DNA from: Pseudomonadaceae bacterium
Lineage (GTDB): Bacteria > Pseudomonadota > Gammaproteobacteria > Pseudomonadales > Azotimanducaceae
Length of the DNA stretch: 64,000 bases
Assembly: GCA_024743175.1 (NCBI GenBank)
Contig: JANSXA010000002.1
Span: forward strand, 594,921 to 658,920
Reading direction: 5' to 3'
This document shows positions 53,034 through 61,560 of this stretch, in pieces (the first letter of the stretch is position 1; every line of letters begins with the position of its first letter). A model generated the notes under the pieces. It was given only the letters and a program-made list of their open reading frames with translations. It was not told the origin of the DNA and did not search any database. Made by a program: the position numbers and the translations under genes.

Positions 53034-53821
53034 GGCGACGGCATCTCAGCATTGAAACCAGTACCGCCAACTACCGTCAAAAGCTGTGTGTTCTCGCTGT
53101 CTTGTGACGGGGTGGTACAGTTTTCCAGAGCCTTGTCTAACAGTCCTACACTGGTGACAGCATCTTTTGGAAAAGCTGCAATACCCGCGTTAACCGGCGA
53201 CAGCGACTGCAGATTAATGACAGCATGCAGGCGACTCACCAGCGCATCAATATCTTCTTCCTGCAATTCCGGAACTACCGCCACGATGTGCGTTTGAAAC
53301 TGATAAACAGGACAGTAAACGTGAACTTCCTGCTGCACAGCCTGCTTCAAAAGGGACAGCTGGTGTTCGTTTGTTGTACGTTCAGTGCTGTCCTGATATC
53401 CCAGGGCGATGACCCGCAGTGGCCGTTCGTGGCGCCGTGCACGACCAACCTCCGCTGCCAGCAGCTGTAAACAGGATTCTTTGTTCTCGACATGTTTCAC
53501 CGGAACACCATCAACCAGACTTCGGCGCTCTGACACACCTGGCGCCAACCCGATACCAACAGTCAACAAAACTATCGAAGCAATAATCGCCAGCATCCCG
53601 CCAGCACCACCACTCAGAAGCGCTACCAGTGATATTGCCAGCAAACCAATCAGCAGAGCATGCCGCCGATACAAACGGGGTTTTACTAAGAGTACAAGAG
53701 GCATGATAGCGGCAATCCCACCCAGAAGCCCCGAGGCACCAAGCGGAACCGCAACAACCAGCATCACCGCCAACATTGTCCAGGCAGACCATAACGCGTA
53801 TCTATCTAATAACTGCTTCAC
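53030..53821 (-). CDS. membrane protein with degenerate GGDEF-like domain
   Basis: I start at GTG 53821 (263 residues), 11 bases after the sugar transferase stop; the frame runs upstream inside that gene. The N-terminal half has four or five hydrophobic helices (from WSAWTMLAVMLVVAVPLG to LAIIASIVLLTVGIGLA). The C-terminal half follows the GGDEF fold: LLAAEVGRARRHERPLRVIAL, and the end strand NAGIAAFPKDAVTSVGLLDKALEN, but the catalytic GG(D/E)EF position reads FQTHI, so no cyclase activity is expected. It may be a c-di-GMP- or nucleotide-sensing regulator of the locus (inference). Confidence 0.65.
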   Translation of the reverse strand: MKQLLDRYALWSAWTMLAVMLVVAVPLGASGLLGGIAAIMPLVLLVKPRLYRRHALLIGLLAISLVALLSGGAGGMLAIIASIVLLTVGIGLAPGVSERRSLVDGVPVKHVENKESCLQLLAAEVGRARRHERPLRVIALGYQDSTERTTNEHQLSLLKQAVQQEVHVYCPVYQFQTHIVAVVPELQEEDIDALVSRLHAVINLQSLSPVNAGIAAFPKDAVTSVGLLDKALENCTTPSQDSENTQLLTVVGGTGFNAEMPSP

Positions 53822-53832
53822 TTTTCTACTAC

Positions 53833-54489
53833 TCAGTAAGCACCGCGTTGTTCCAGCACGGCGGGAACGGTACGCAACAAAATCCACAAATCCAGGCGCA
53901 GACTACGATTACGTAAATACGCAATATCGAGCCGCACACGCTCGTCAAAATCAATATCTCCGCGTTTCTCTATCTGCCACAAACCAGTCAATCCTGGTTT
54001 TACCTCCAGTCGTTCGGTTTGCCACAACGCATACGATTCGCTGCCGAATGACGTTGGACGCGGTCCGACGAGAGACATGTCACCACGAATTACGTTCCAC
54101 AATTGAGGTAGTTCATCCAGGCTGGTTTTGCGCAGCAATCTTCCGACAAACGTCACACGCGGATCGTTGAGCATTTTGAAATCCGGACCGTTTGAAGCCA
54201 CCTCGGACATCAATTGCAACTTCAGCTGTGTGGCGTTCTGCACCATTGTTCTGAATTTGAGCATCGTAAATTTTCGACCATCTGCACCGGTCCGCCTCTG
54301 TCGAAAGAAGACGGGACCTCGGCTGGAAAGAGCAACAGCAAGTGCGATAAAACAAGCCAGCGGCAACACAACCGGCAGGGCGGCGAGGCACACAAGCAGA
54401 TCAAAAACTCGCTTACTCGTGGCATACTCCGCGTTGGCCACCAGCACGCGTTCAGACGCAGCAAGGGACCTCGGTATAGGATAAATCAT
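53833..54489 (-). CDS. priming sugar-phosphate transferase (WcaJ/ExoY-type)
   Basis: I take ATG 54489 (218 residues); a TTG two codons earlier is possible. It is the short bacterial sugar transferase with one N-terminal membrane helix (RVFDLLVCLAALPVVLPLA). Landmarks: FFRQRRTG, KFRTMV, TSLDELPQLWNVIRGDMSLVGPRP (partly given) and the C-terminal LRTVPAVLEQRGAY. It transfers a sugar-phosphate from UDP-sugar to undecaprenyl phosphate, starting the repeat unit. It is the first gene of the left arm of the polysaccharide locus. Confidence 0.93.
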   Translation of the reverse strand: MIYPIPRSLAASERVLVANAEYATSKRVFDLLVCLAALPVVLPLACFIALAVALSSRGPVFFRQRRTGADGRKFTMLKFRTMVQNATQLKLQLMSEVASNGPDFKMLNDPRVTFVGRLLRKTSLDELPQLWNVIRGDMSLVGPRPTSFGSESYALWQTERLEVKPGLTGLWQIEKRGDIDFDERVRLDIAYLRNRSLRLDLWILLRTVPAVLEQRGAY

Positions 54490-54709
54490 GCTCAATGTGG
54501 CGAATCCTGCAAATGATTGAAGTTAAAGAGAATAAAACAGTGGCAAGCTTAGCAGGCAACAGGTAGGTGAATAACCCGGTTATACAAGGTGCTCACACCA
54601 TACGGACAAACACATTCTAGATAAGTGCTGCGAAACTGGGCACCCTGCCACTATTTCTAAGCGCTGAATTAACAAACATTTAACATTCTGTTACACGGAA
54701 ACCTATTAG
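54490..54709. promoter_or_regulatory. divergent intergenic region of the polysaccharide locus
   Basis: The 220-bp gap separates the two arms and should contain both promoters. ATAACC-C-GGTTAT at 54571-54583 is a perfect palindrome near the middle. The part before the right arm is AT-rich (54665-54705). I see no gene in it. Confidence 0.6.
54571..54583. promoter_or_regulatory. perfect palindrome in the divergent promoter region
   Basis: ATAACC and GGTTAT flank a single C. The symmetry and position between the two arms suggest an operator for a dimeric regulator, identity unknown. Confidence 0.45.
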
Positions 54710-56131
54710 ATGGCCGACATGAACGTACCCAGTGACCCCAATGCAGAGGGTGAAGACAGTAACCTCCCGGAGGTACGCCTGGAATTAACCCAGGCAGGCG
54801 TTCGCCAGGTAATGTCTCTTTACACAGAAGAGCAGGCCGGCCGCGGTCAATATGGCGGTATCTCCTTCGGTGTTGAAGAGCTGTTCGACGCTTTGCGAGA
54901 GCACTGGCGCACTGTCGCTTTGTGTTTGTTCGCTGGCGTGCTTTTGAGTATCGCAGTGCTTACCTTCACGTCGCCCCTGTATACGGTCACTGCCCAGGTG
55001 GTTCTGGAACGGCAGGACCCCAGCGAAACCCGGGTAGCTCCGGTTAACACCAGCTCAGCATTCATCGCGACCCAGGCCGAAGTGATGCAAAGCAGGTCTG
55101 TACTTGCAGCAGCCGTAGAGCTGACTCAACTGGAGCATCCTGAACCAGAAAAAGACGAGTTAGATGCCGCGCAGGAATCCATTCAGGCAAGTGCAGTCAG
55201 TGGCACTCAAGTTGTTGCACTGAGCTACCTCGGCCTGGACCCCGTCTATGGCATCGAATTGCTTGATGCAACTGTCGCAGCTTATCGAAACCGTTTACAG
55301 AACGAAGAAATCGACAATCAGAATCAGCGTCTAAGTGCTAAGCAGGCAGAATACGAAGCCTTGCTGGCCGACATAGCTGCCCTCGAACAGCAGCTCGATT
55401 CTCTGCGCCGCAGTAACTTTAATGGCGGTAGTGCTGAGGATGCCGTGGCTGCGCAGTTGCAGATCATCAGGGATCAGACTCAACGCCTGGGTACCGTGCG
55501 GCAGAATCGTATTGCCCTTGAAACGCAGCTCCTTGCTGGCAGCGTATCATCCACTTTAAATGACAATCCGGTCACGCGATCGCTGCAGGACCGACTTATT
55601 CAAGCCGAAGCAGAGCTGGCGCGTACGCGGCAGACATTACGATCCGGTCACCCGACCGTTGAGGCGGCACAACGCGAGGTTGATCTATTGCGAGATCAAC
55701 TGGCGCGCACCGAACGTGCGACACCGCTTCTGATCAGCAAAGAGGTTGAAGCGGCAAAAGGATTAGAAGAACAACTTGCAGCTGTGCTTACCGAAGAGCG
55801 AGCGACGCTTGCCGAAGCTGACCGGATGCGCAGAGAAGAGCGAATGGTGACCGAAGAACTGAATCAGACTCAGGACCTGGTAGATGAGCGACGTCGGGCT
55901 TTGCTGGATCAGCGCTTGCTCAAACGCCTCGCCGATGCCGGAGAGTTTGGTGTCACGGCAAGACTCATCGCAGAGCCGGTCCAACCCCAGGCACCCACCT
56001 GGCCAAATCCATTACTGGTTTTCATCATCTGCTGCGGTCTGGGTGGTCTGGTAGGTGTCTGCTGGGCCGTGTTCAAAAGTCGTCAGGCATTCGATCCCTG
56101 GGCCAGTGACAGCAGTGAGTCGATGCCTTGA
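54710..56131 (+). CDS. polysaccharide co-polymerase (Wzz/GumC-like), kinase-less
   Basis: A 473-residue protein from ATG 54710. A cytoplasmic head (~60 residues) is followed by membrane helix 1 (TVALCLFAGVLLSIAVLTF), a Wzz domain, a long coiled coil (about residues 190-385) and membrane helix 2 (NPLLVFIICCGLGGLVGVC). There is no Walker A at the C-terminus, so it lacks the tyrosine-autokinase domain. It sets chain length and links polymerase to the export complex. It is the first gene of the right arm; its TGA overlaps the ATG of the deacetylase gene. Confidence 0.9.
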   Translation: MADMNVPSDPNAEGEDSNLPEVRLELTQAGVRQVMSLYTEEQAGRGQYGGISFGVEELFDALREHWRTVALCLFAGVLLSIAVLTFTSPLYTVTAQVVLERQDPSETRVAPVNTSSAFIATQAEVMQSRSVLAAAVELTQLEHPEPEKDELDAAQESIQASAVSGTQVVALSYLGLDPVYGIELLDATVAAYRNRLQNEEIDNQNQRLSAKQAEYEALLADIAALEQQLDSLRRSNFNGGSAEDAVAAQLQIIRDQTQRLGTVRQNRIALETQLLAGSVSSTLNDNPVTRSLQDRLIQAEAELARTRQTLRSGHPTVEAAQREVDLLRDQLARTERATPLLISKEVEAAKGLEEQLAAVLTEERATLAEADRMRREERMVTEELNQTQDLVDERRRALLDQRLLKRLADAGEFGVTARLIAEPVQPQAPTWPNPLLVFIICCGLGGLVGVCWAVFKSRQAFDPWASDSSESMP

Positions 56132-57165
56132 TGAAAAAGTTTATCGAAGCCATTGCTACCGGGCTCGACGCAACAGGTTTGTTTGCGTTGATGGAAAATT
56201 TTGATAAACGAGATCAGCAGTTCCGGGTATTGACCTACCACCGTGTCGGCTACGCTGATGAATCACCGAACCTTGAACCCGGGCTCATCAGCGCCAGCCC
56301 GGTAGCGTTCAGAAAACAGATGCAGTTGCTGGCAGATCGTTACAAGCCGATTTCTATGGCGCAATTGCTGGCAGCACATCGAGGAGAGTCCCAACTTCCG
56401 GCCAAGGCTGTTCTGGTAACTTTCGACGATGGTTATGAGGATTTTGCCGAGGTTGCCTGGCCAATCCTTAAGGAATTTGGTGTACCTGCTACTCTGTTTG
56501 TGCCCACTGCTTTCCCAGAAGGAGAAGCACGCGGGTTCTGGTGGGATCGAATTCATGCCGCCCTGTTACAGACAGAGCTAACCACGCTGCAAAGTGCACC
56601 GTTACCGGAGTTATCTCTAGAGAATTCGCAGCTGCGGCGCCAGGCTTACAAAGTCATACGGAATCACGTGAAGTCTCTGCCACATAGCGAGGCCATGGCG
56701 TGGGTTGAGCAAACCCTGGACTTACTCGGTCAACCTCCACCCTTGAACCAGGTTCTGGATTGGGATTCGTTGCGGAAGCTCGCGGCTGAAGGTCTGTGTA
56801 TCTGCTCTCACGGGCGAGACCACGCGCTGATGAGTCAACTCAATACTGAAGAACTCAGCCAGGACCTCAAAGAATCTCAGGCAAAGCTGGAACAGGAGCT
56901 CGGCCAGTATGCAGATGCAGCGGTACTCGCCTATCCGGCAAACGCCACCAACACAAGGGTGCGCAGGGCATCCCGACAGGCGGGGTACGAGTTAGCATTT
57001 GGCGGACAGCGCGGTGTAAACAGACTCCCCATTACGGACAGTCAGGAAATATTAAGGTTGCCTGTGGTGGGATATAACTTCGGCTTGTTCCGCGCATTAC
57101 TGCTGCCGACAGTTATTGCCCTGGGCAATCAATATTTCAGTTTTCGAAGCAAGGTAAGCACGTGA
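56131..57165 (+). CDS. polysaccharide deacetylase (NodB-fold)
   Basis: I start at ATG 56131 (TGATG overlap); 344 residues. The catalytic signatures are TFDDGYEDF (motif 1, metal-binding Asp pair) and SHGRDHALM (motif 2, HxxxH). The usual motif 3 (Arg-x-Pro) reads LAYPANATN, somewhat altered. It lacks a clear signal, so it may work in the cytoplasm on lipid-linked sugars, like XrtA/PEP-CTERM-type deacetylases, before flipping. It removes N-acetyl groups from the sugar. Its stop overlaps the export protein start (GTGA). Confidence 0.9.
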   Translation: MKKFIEAIATGLDATGLFALMENFDKRDQQFRVLTYHRVGYADESPNLEPGLISASPVAFRKQMQLLADRYKPISMAQLLAAHRGESQLPAKAVLVTFDDGYEDFAEVAWPILKEFGVPATLFVPTAFPEGEARGFWWDRIHAALLQTELTTLQSAPLPELSLENSQLRRQAYKVIRNHVKSLPHSEAMAWVEQTLDLLGQPPPLNQVLDWDSLRKLAAEGLCICSHGRDHALMSQLNTEELSQDLKESQAKLEQELGQYADAAVLAYPANATNTRVRRASRQAGYELAFGGQRGVNRLPITDSQEILRLPVVGYNFGLFRALLLPTVIALGNQYFSFRSKVST

Positions 57166-57773
57166 AAAACACAGCAAAACATTTAGCAAAGATCTGCTCA
57201 TCCAGAATTCTCGGGACACTTGCCCTGATTCTCTTCAGTGCCAGCAGTACCCTGTTGTCTGCTGCAGAACCGGAAGATAGCGGGGAAGTCTACAAAATCG
57301 GTATTCCAGACCTGTTGAACGTTCTGGTCTGGCAACAGGAAGAGCTTTCCGGCCCTGCACTGGTTCGCACCGACGGCAAAATCTCCATACCTCTGGTAGG
57401 CGACATTCGCGCAGCTGGAAAAACGCCGGAAGAACTTGCGGAACATATCGAGATTGCTCTGATCGATTATGTGGCCAAACCCCAGGTTGATATTTCAGTT
57501 GTCGAAATGCGCAGCCAGGTGGTCAGCGTAATCGGTGGTGGCATAGAACGCTCTGGCGTGCTTGAACTCCGCCACGATATGAGAGTGCTGGACGCCATCG
57601 CAGAAATGGGCGGTTTCACGCCGTTTGCCAAGAAGCGAGACATCATGGTTCTAAGGACTACGGACAGCATTGAAGAAGAACTTCGTTTCGACTATGTCGA
57701 TTTCATCAAGGGCCGCACGCGCAGCTCTAACTTTTTACTTGCACCGGGTGACACCGTAGTGGTACCAGAATGA
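57162..57773 (+). CDS. short polysaccharide export protein (Wza/OPX family)
   Basis: A 203-residue protein starting at GTG 57162. It has a signal peptide (LGTLALILFSASSTLLSA). The poly-export domain follows: YKIGIPDLLNVLVWQQEELS, GKISIPLVGDI; then an SLBB domain with SVIGGGIERSGVL, the basic MVLRTTD and LLAPGDTVVVPE. It lacks the extra domains and the C-terminal outer-membrane helix of E. coli Wza (~380 residues). Such short OPX proteins pair with a separate outer-membrane barrel, and the next gene encodes one with an ATGA overlap. Confidence 0.9.
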   Translation: MKNTAKHLAKICSSRILGTLALILFSASSTLLSAAEPEDSGEVYKIGIPDLLNVLVWQQEELSGPALVRTDGKISIPLVGDIRAAGKTPEELAEHIEIALIDYVAKPQVDISVVEMRSQVVSVIGGGIERSGVLELRHDMRVLDAIAEMGGFTPFAKKRDIMVLRTTDSIEEELRFDYVDFIKGRTRSSNFLLAPGDTVVVPE

Positions 57774-59245
57774 ATAATCCTGTTTTTTCGAAACTAGCTC
57801 TGATTGCTGCCGTTGCAACTCTGGCTCAAACAAGTCAGGCCACCGAATTTTCCGCAGCGTTTATCGGCTCTTCCGCCTACAACTCCAACGTGTACGGGGT
57901 GGGTGGCGACGAAGAGAGTGACATGCTCCTGGAAGCAGGCGCGGAACTTGAACTGCGTAGCGATTCGGAACGACGCTTCGACTACCTGCTCAACTATCGG
58001 GGAGATTATCAGTCATACGCCGACGCCGATGAAGCCAATGCGATGGAACATCGCCAGCGTCTCCGCCTGCGTTATGACATTGATCCCGTCACCCAGATCA
58101 TCCTTAACCAACGCTACCGTGACGTCTCAAACCTGCAATTCGATCTGGACGATTTCGACAGTGGCGACACTGGCATTGATATCAGTCAGAACCGTTACGA
58201 ACGTAATGACGTCAGCATTGAACTAACGCGTGAGCTTTCTCGCCGCTGGTCTGTTGGCGGCAATCTGGGTTACCAGACCATAGACTTCAAACGAAATATC
58301 AACCGCAGCGACAGCAACACAACCGAGGTGGGTGCTGAGCTGAACTATCTCCTCAGTGAAAAACAGGATATCGGCGTTGGCATCCGTTACGCCAGCCAGG
58401 ATTTTGATGGCGCAGACAACCGCATCAGCGCTGAAAGCGACTATTTTTCGATGGCTCTGCTGTGGACCTATCGCTTCGATGAGTTTTCAAGCCTGGTCAT
58501 TGAAGGCGGCCCAACCTGGGTAGACACCAAGCAGGATCGTCTGCGCCAAACGGTCACGAATGCAAACATCGGACGCTCAATTGGCGGCACTCTGCTGCGC
58601 GCCAACTTCAATTCCTGTGGCGTTGGCGGCGGCCAGGGTCAACCCATAGCCAGCCTTTGTGACTTCTCTGACCCAAATGCACCGCCTATCCCCTCCAGCG
58701 CTCTTGGACCACGAACAGCTTATGGCCTTGATTTTTCCGGTTTTGATACGAGCGATGACGACGTCACTTTTTTCGGTAGCGTGGCATACACCAAGCGTAT
58801 TTCGGATTGGGAACTTGAAGCCAGCTATACGCGCAGACAAACGGCGACCGCCGGTGAATCTCTGGCCAGCAGCCTCGACCAGTTTGCGTTAGGCGCAGAC
58901 TACCTGCCCGCTGGTGAGCGCTGGCGGCTCTATGCTCGACTGACCCTGGATCGAAGGGATGCCATCACCAAGGCGCTGATCATCGACTATACGGTGGTAG
59001 AAGATGCCGATGGATCTGCACTTCGTGATTCCGCATTTATCCGCGATGCCGGAGGCAACATCGATAGAGATGTGCTCACAGGTCTGGTCGGTGGTCGTTA
59101 TGACTTTACCCGCCTTCTCAGTGCCGGCTTGGAGTTCAGATACAGAGACAGCGAACGTCCCGCCAGTTTTGCAGCCAGCGAAGATGCGCAGTCTTATGAA
59201 ATAGAAGTTTCAGTGCGCTACGAATTTTTCAGTGAACGCCTGTAG
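57770..59245 (+). CDS. outer-membrane beta-barrel protein of the polysaccharide locus
   Basis: A 491-residue protein with a signal peptide (SKLALIAAVATLAQTSQA). The mature part is a long series of amphipathic strands (FDYLLNYRGDYQSYAD, IGVGIRYASQDF, EFSSLVIEGGPTW), ending YEIEVSVRYEFFSERL, the pattern of the BBP2-type barrel seen in XrtA/PEP-CTERM and related polysaccharide loci. It overlaps the short OPX gene by four bases. I infer it is the outer-membrane exit channel (Wzp-like), because the OPX protein has no membrane helix of its own. Confidence 0.85.
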   Translation: MNNPVFSKLALIAAVATLAQTSQATEFSAAFIGSSAYNSNVYGVGGDEESDMLLEAGAELELRSDSERRFDYLLNYRGDYQSYADADEANAMEHRQRLRLRYDIDPVTQIILNQRYRDVSNLQFDLDDFDSGDTGIDISQNRYERNDVSIELTRELSRRWSVGGNLGYQTIDFKRNINRSDSNTTEVGAELNYLLSEKQDIGVGIRYASQDFDGADNRISAESDYFSMALLWTYRFDEFSSLVIEGGPTWVDTKQDRLRQTVTNANIGRSIGGTLLRANFNSCGVGGGQGQPIASLCDFSDPNAPPIPSSALGPRTAYGLDFSGFDTSDDDVTFFGSVAYTKRISDWELEASYTRRQTATAGESLASSLDQFALGADYLPAGERWRLYARLTLDRRDAITKALIIDYTVVEDADGSALRDSAFIRDAGGNIDRDVLTGLVGGRYDFTRLLSAGLEFRYRDSERPASFAASEDAQSYEIEVSVRYEFFSERL

Positions 59246-59266
59246 CAACGGCCGGGGCCCAGTTCT

Positions 59267-60388
59267 TTGATCGTCATACCCAAGGATCCGTTTGATGCGT
59301 TTCACCGCAGGCCTGCAGAAAAAGCCAGCAGCGATCCAAGATTTACCGTTCGCCAGGCGCTCGAATCAGACTTCGAGGGGATCTACCGCTGCGTGGACCT
59401 GGCGTTTGGAAAGACACGCCCGCGAGCAGCTTATGACTGGATGTATCTTAAAAATCCATATGGCCGCGCACTGGCGTGGATAGTGGAAGAAAACGCTACG
59501 GGAGAGATTGTTAAAACCGGCGCGAAATACCCCTGGCCTATCTGGCGAGACAATCAAGCTGTTCCGGGGGCTGTATCCGGTGATTCAGCAACGGTACCGC
59601 GGTGGCAGCGATCAGGCTTATCCAGTATTCGCAGAGACGTCCGTTACTCCCACGAAAGCCACGGCAAAGTGTGTTCGATCTCTGGCCCAAATGAAGGCTC
59701 GCGCACGGTCTCCAACAAAGCAGGACAAGCGGACCAGATACTGGGGTGCCTGAGAGGAGGACTGTTCCTGTTGGACGCGAGGATACTGCTGCAAGACCAG
59801 GCACCACAGGTCCCCAATGTCGTTCGCAGTATCGCCGGAATCAGTGCCAACGCATTACACTCTCTGTGGCCAAAACCAGTTCTGCGCACGTCACAAGGTA
59901 CAGACTATCGCCTGGACAACGTCTCTTCGTTCTCCAGCGACATCGACGACATCACCCTCAAAACCATGGCTTTCAAGGGCTACTGGTGTCCGCATAATGC
60001 AGAGTTCCTTAACTGGCGGTATCTCGAACACCCGCTGGAGACTTACCAGGGTTTTGTCCTGTCCAAAAAGGATACGCCGTTGGCTTACAGTGTGCTTCGA
60101 ATGGGTGGCGCACAAGTGACACTCTCCGAGTTTGCCGCGCCCCAGGATGATCCAAGTGTTGCCGGAGAACTGCTGCGCCGTTCCATTGAAGTCGCACGTC
60201 AGGCAGGCGCCGGTTACCTCAATTTCTTTGGACCACCAGCCTGGCCACATTGGGACCTTTTCAAAAACGCAGGCATGCTTCCGTATAAGACCAACAACTG
60301 GTTTGAGGCTTCCTATCCTGATGATGCAGAAGGCGCATTGGATTTCAACAACTGGCAGGTAACTCCAGGCGATCGCGACTACCACTAG
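59267..60388 (+). CDS. GNAT-fold acyltransferase-like protein of the polysaccharide locus
   Basis: A 373-residue protein from TTG 59267, the only usual start, with no good ribosome-binding site and 21 bases after the barrel gene. Landmarks are FTVRQALESDFEGIYRCVD and GDSATVPRWQRSGLSSIRRD, which resembles the acetyl-CoA-binding loop of GNAT-type enzymes, and a C-terminal GNAT-like half with EVARQAGAGYLNFF. It resembles the FemAB/GNAT acyltransferases that decorate exopolysaccharide repeat units. The acyl donor and target sugar are unknown. Confidence 0.75.
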   Translation: MIVIPKDPFDAFHRRPAEKASSDPRFTVRQALESDFEGIYRCVDLAFGKTRPRAAYDWMYLKNPYGRALAWIVEENATGEIVKTGAKYPWPIWRDNQAVPGAVSGDSATVPRWQRSGLSSIRRDVRYSHESHGKVCSISGPNEGSRTVSNKAGQADQILGCLRGGLFLLDARILLQDQAPQVPNVVRSIAGISANALHSLWPKPVLRTSQGTDYRLDNVSSFSSDIDDITLKTMAFKGYWCPHNAEFLNWRYLEHPLETYQGFVLSKKDTPLAYSVLRMGGAQVTLSEFAAPQDDPSVAGELLRRSIEVARQAGAGYLNFFGPPAWPHWDLFKNAGMLPYKTNNWFEASYPDDAEGALDFNNWQVTPGDRDYH

Positions 60389-60461
60389 GGTGCTAACAAC
60401 CAAACGGCCTGTGATGCGAATCACTCATCGCAAGGAACGCTGGCGGTAAAATTAAGCGGTC

Positions 60462-61190
60462 ATGACCGCTGCGCAAACTAACCCTGCCGACGCTTCGCAC
60501 GAAAGCACTCCTCCTCGTTGGCTGAAACTGCTCTGTCAGCTGCACATAGCCGCTTCGGCTCTGGCACTGGCAACAATTATATCAACGCCAATAACCGTCG
60601 GCTCAGCACTTCTATATTTCGGCTTGATGATCCTCACGGCTACAGGCGTCTTGATCACTTTGATAAGTGTCTGGCTGGTTCGCGAGCATTGGATTTACAG
60701 CAGCCGGACGTGGTTCGTTGCCCTGCTCTGCACAATTACCACCCACCTCGTCGACAAGCTGACGACGCCGCCTCTGATCGACATCAGGCATTGGATTGTT
60801 ATTCTTTGCGCGACCGGTGCGTATCTGTTATTCACGCGCCCGGGGCTTCGCCATACCCTCACTCCGGCAGGCTGTTTAAGCAGCCGGGTTTTCAACGTTG
60901 GATTGGCCTTGTTTTTGACACTGCTGATTCCTCTGTGGGGTTACTCGGTGTTACTCGTTGAACCTGCACTGAAAGATGAGCAGCTATTGAAAACAATAGC
61001 CCTGGCGTGGATCACTACTGTGGTCCTGATCCCGGTTATCGGGATCTATGTGCTTGTGAGTTTCTTCAGCAGGAGCCCAACGACACACATTCTGATAAAA
61101 CTGTGGCAGAGCATCAGCCTTGTTTTGGTTGGCCTTGTCATGATCCCAATCAGTGTGCTGCTTATCGCCAACCTTGCACCAGTCGGTTAA
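60462..61190 (+). CDS. multi-span membrane protein of unknown function
   Basis: A 242-residue protein from ATG 60462. The N-terminal ~20 residues are hydrophilic, followed by six or seven hydrophobic helices (LHIAASALALATIIST, LLYFGLMILTATGVLITLI, WIVILCATGAYLLFT and others) and a short end. Cys residues are few. I do not recognise a family. It lies after the GNAT gene by 73 bases but begins a new unit as it lacks tight coupling. Confidence 0.6.
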   Translation: MTAAQTNPADASHESTPPRWLKLLCQLHIAASALALATIISTPITVGSALLYFGLMILTATGVLITLISVWLVREHWIYSSRTWFVALLCTITTHLVDKLTTPPLIDIRHWIVILCATGAYLLFTRPGLRHTLTPAGCLSSRVFNVGLALFLTLLIPLWGYSVLLVEPALKDEQLLKTIALAWITTVVLIPVIGIYVLVSFFSRSPTTHILIKLWQSISLVLVGLVMIPISVLLIANLAPVG

Positions 61191-61201
61191 CCGGGCAGAA
61201 T

Positions 61202-61233
61202 AGTAGATTCCTGAGTCATAATATTGATCTACT
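61202..61233 (+). promoter_or_regulatory. 5' leader hairpin before the small lipoprotein gene
   Basis: AGTAGAT and ATCTACT pair perfectly across an 18-base loop and end one base before the likely ribosome-binding site GAGGT (61234-61238). This might modulate translation of the lipoprotein. Confidence 0.3.
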
Positions 61234-61244
61234 GAGGTACTCAC

Positions 61245-61484
61245 ATGAAATTGCTGCTGCCCATCGCTGTTGTGCTCCTGATGACTTCCTGTATTCAGGA
61301 AAATAATCCACGCAATCTGCGGATGGGAGATGTCACTCTGGGACAACAACTCATCGATCTCAAACTTGCATTTGAAGCGGACGCCGTAACGGAATCTGAA
61401 TACGAAACCATCAAGGCAAATCTGGTTAACGCCGCGTCAATGTGTGAAGCCGCTGAGCAGGAAGATGACAGCTGGTTTTTTTAG
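61245..61484 (+). CDS. small lipoprotein with SHOCT-like helix pair
   Basis: A 79-residue protein from ATG 61245. The lipoprotein signal (LLLPIAVVLLMTSC) has lipobox MTSC. The mature part contains LGQQLIDLKLAFEADAVTESE, a short-helix pair like SHOCT domains, and a second Cys in AASMCEAAEQ. It ends acidic with DDSWFF. Lipid-anchored in the inner or outer membrane. The function is unknown. It is convergent with the haemoglobin lipoprotein gene. Confidence 0.7.
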   Translation: MKLLLPIAVVLLMTSCIQENNPRNLRMGDVTLGQQLIDLKLAFEADAVTESEYETIKANLVNAASMCEAAEQEDDSWFF

Positions 61485-61560
61485 AACAACCAGACAGCAG
61501 TAAGTCTGAATGGTTGGGGCCGATCAATCGAGTCATTCAGATCCGTAACAGCTGCCGGGT

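Noticed and set aside
53409..54170. 253-codon plus-strand frame across the GGDEF-like and sugar transferase genes
   Set aside because: It is antisense to two genes with clear motifs and starts inside one of them.
54571..54583. Polysaccharide-locus palindrome as a third copy of the TetR operator
   Set aside because: It shares the ATAAC/GTTAT half-sites, but the spacing is three rather than four and the flanking TTAT is missing, so I treat it as separate.
59891..60424. 177-codon minus-strand frame opposite the GNAT-like gene
   Set aside because: It has no family text, and the coding direction of the operon is opposite.
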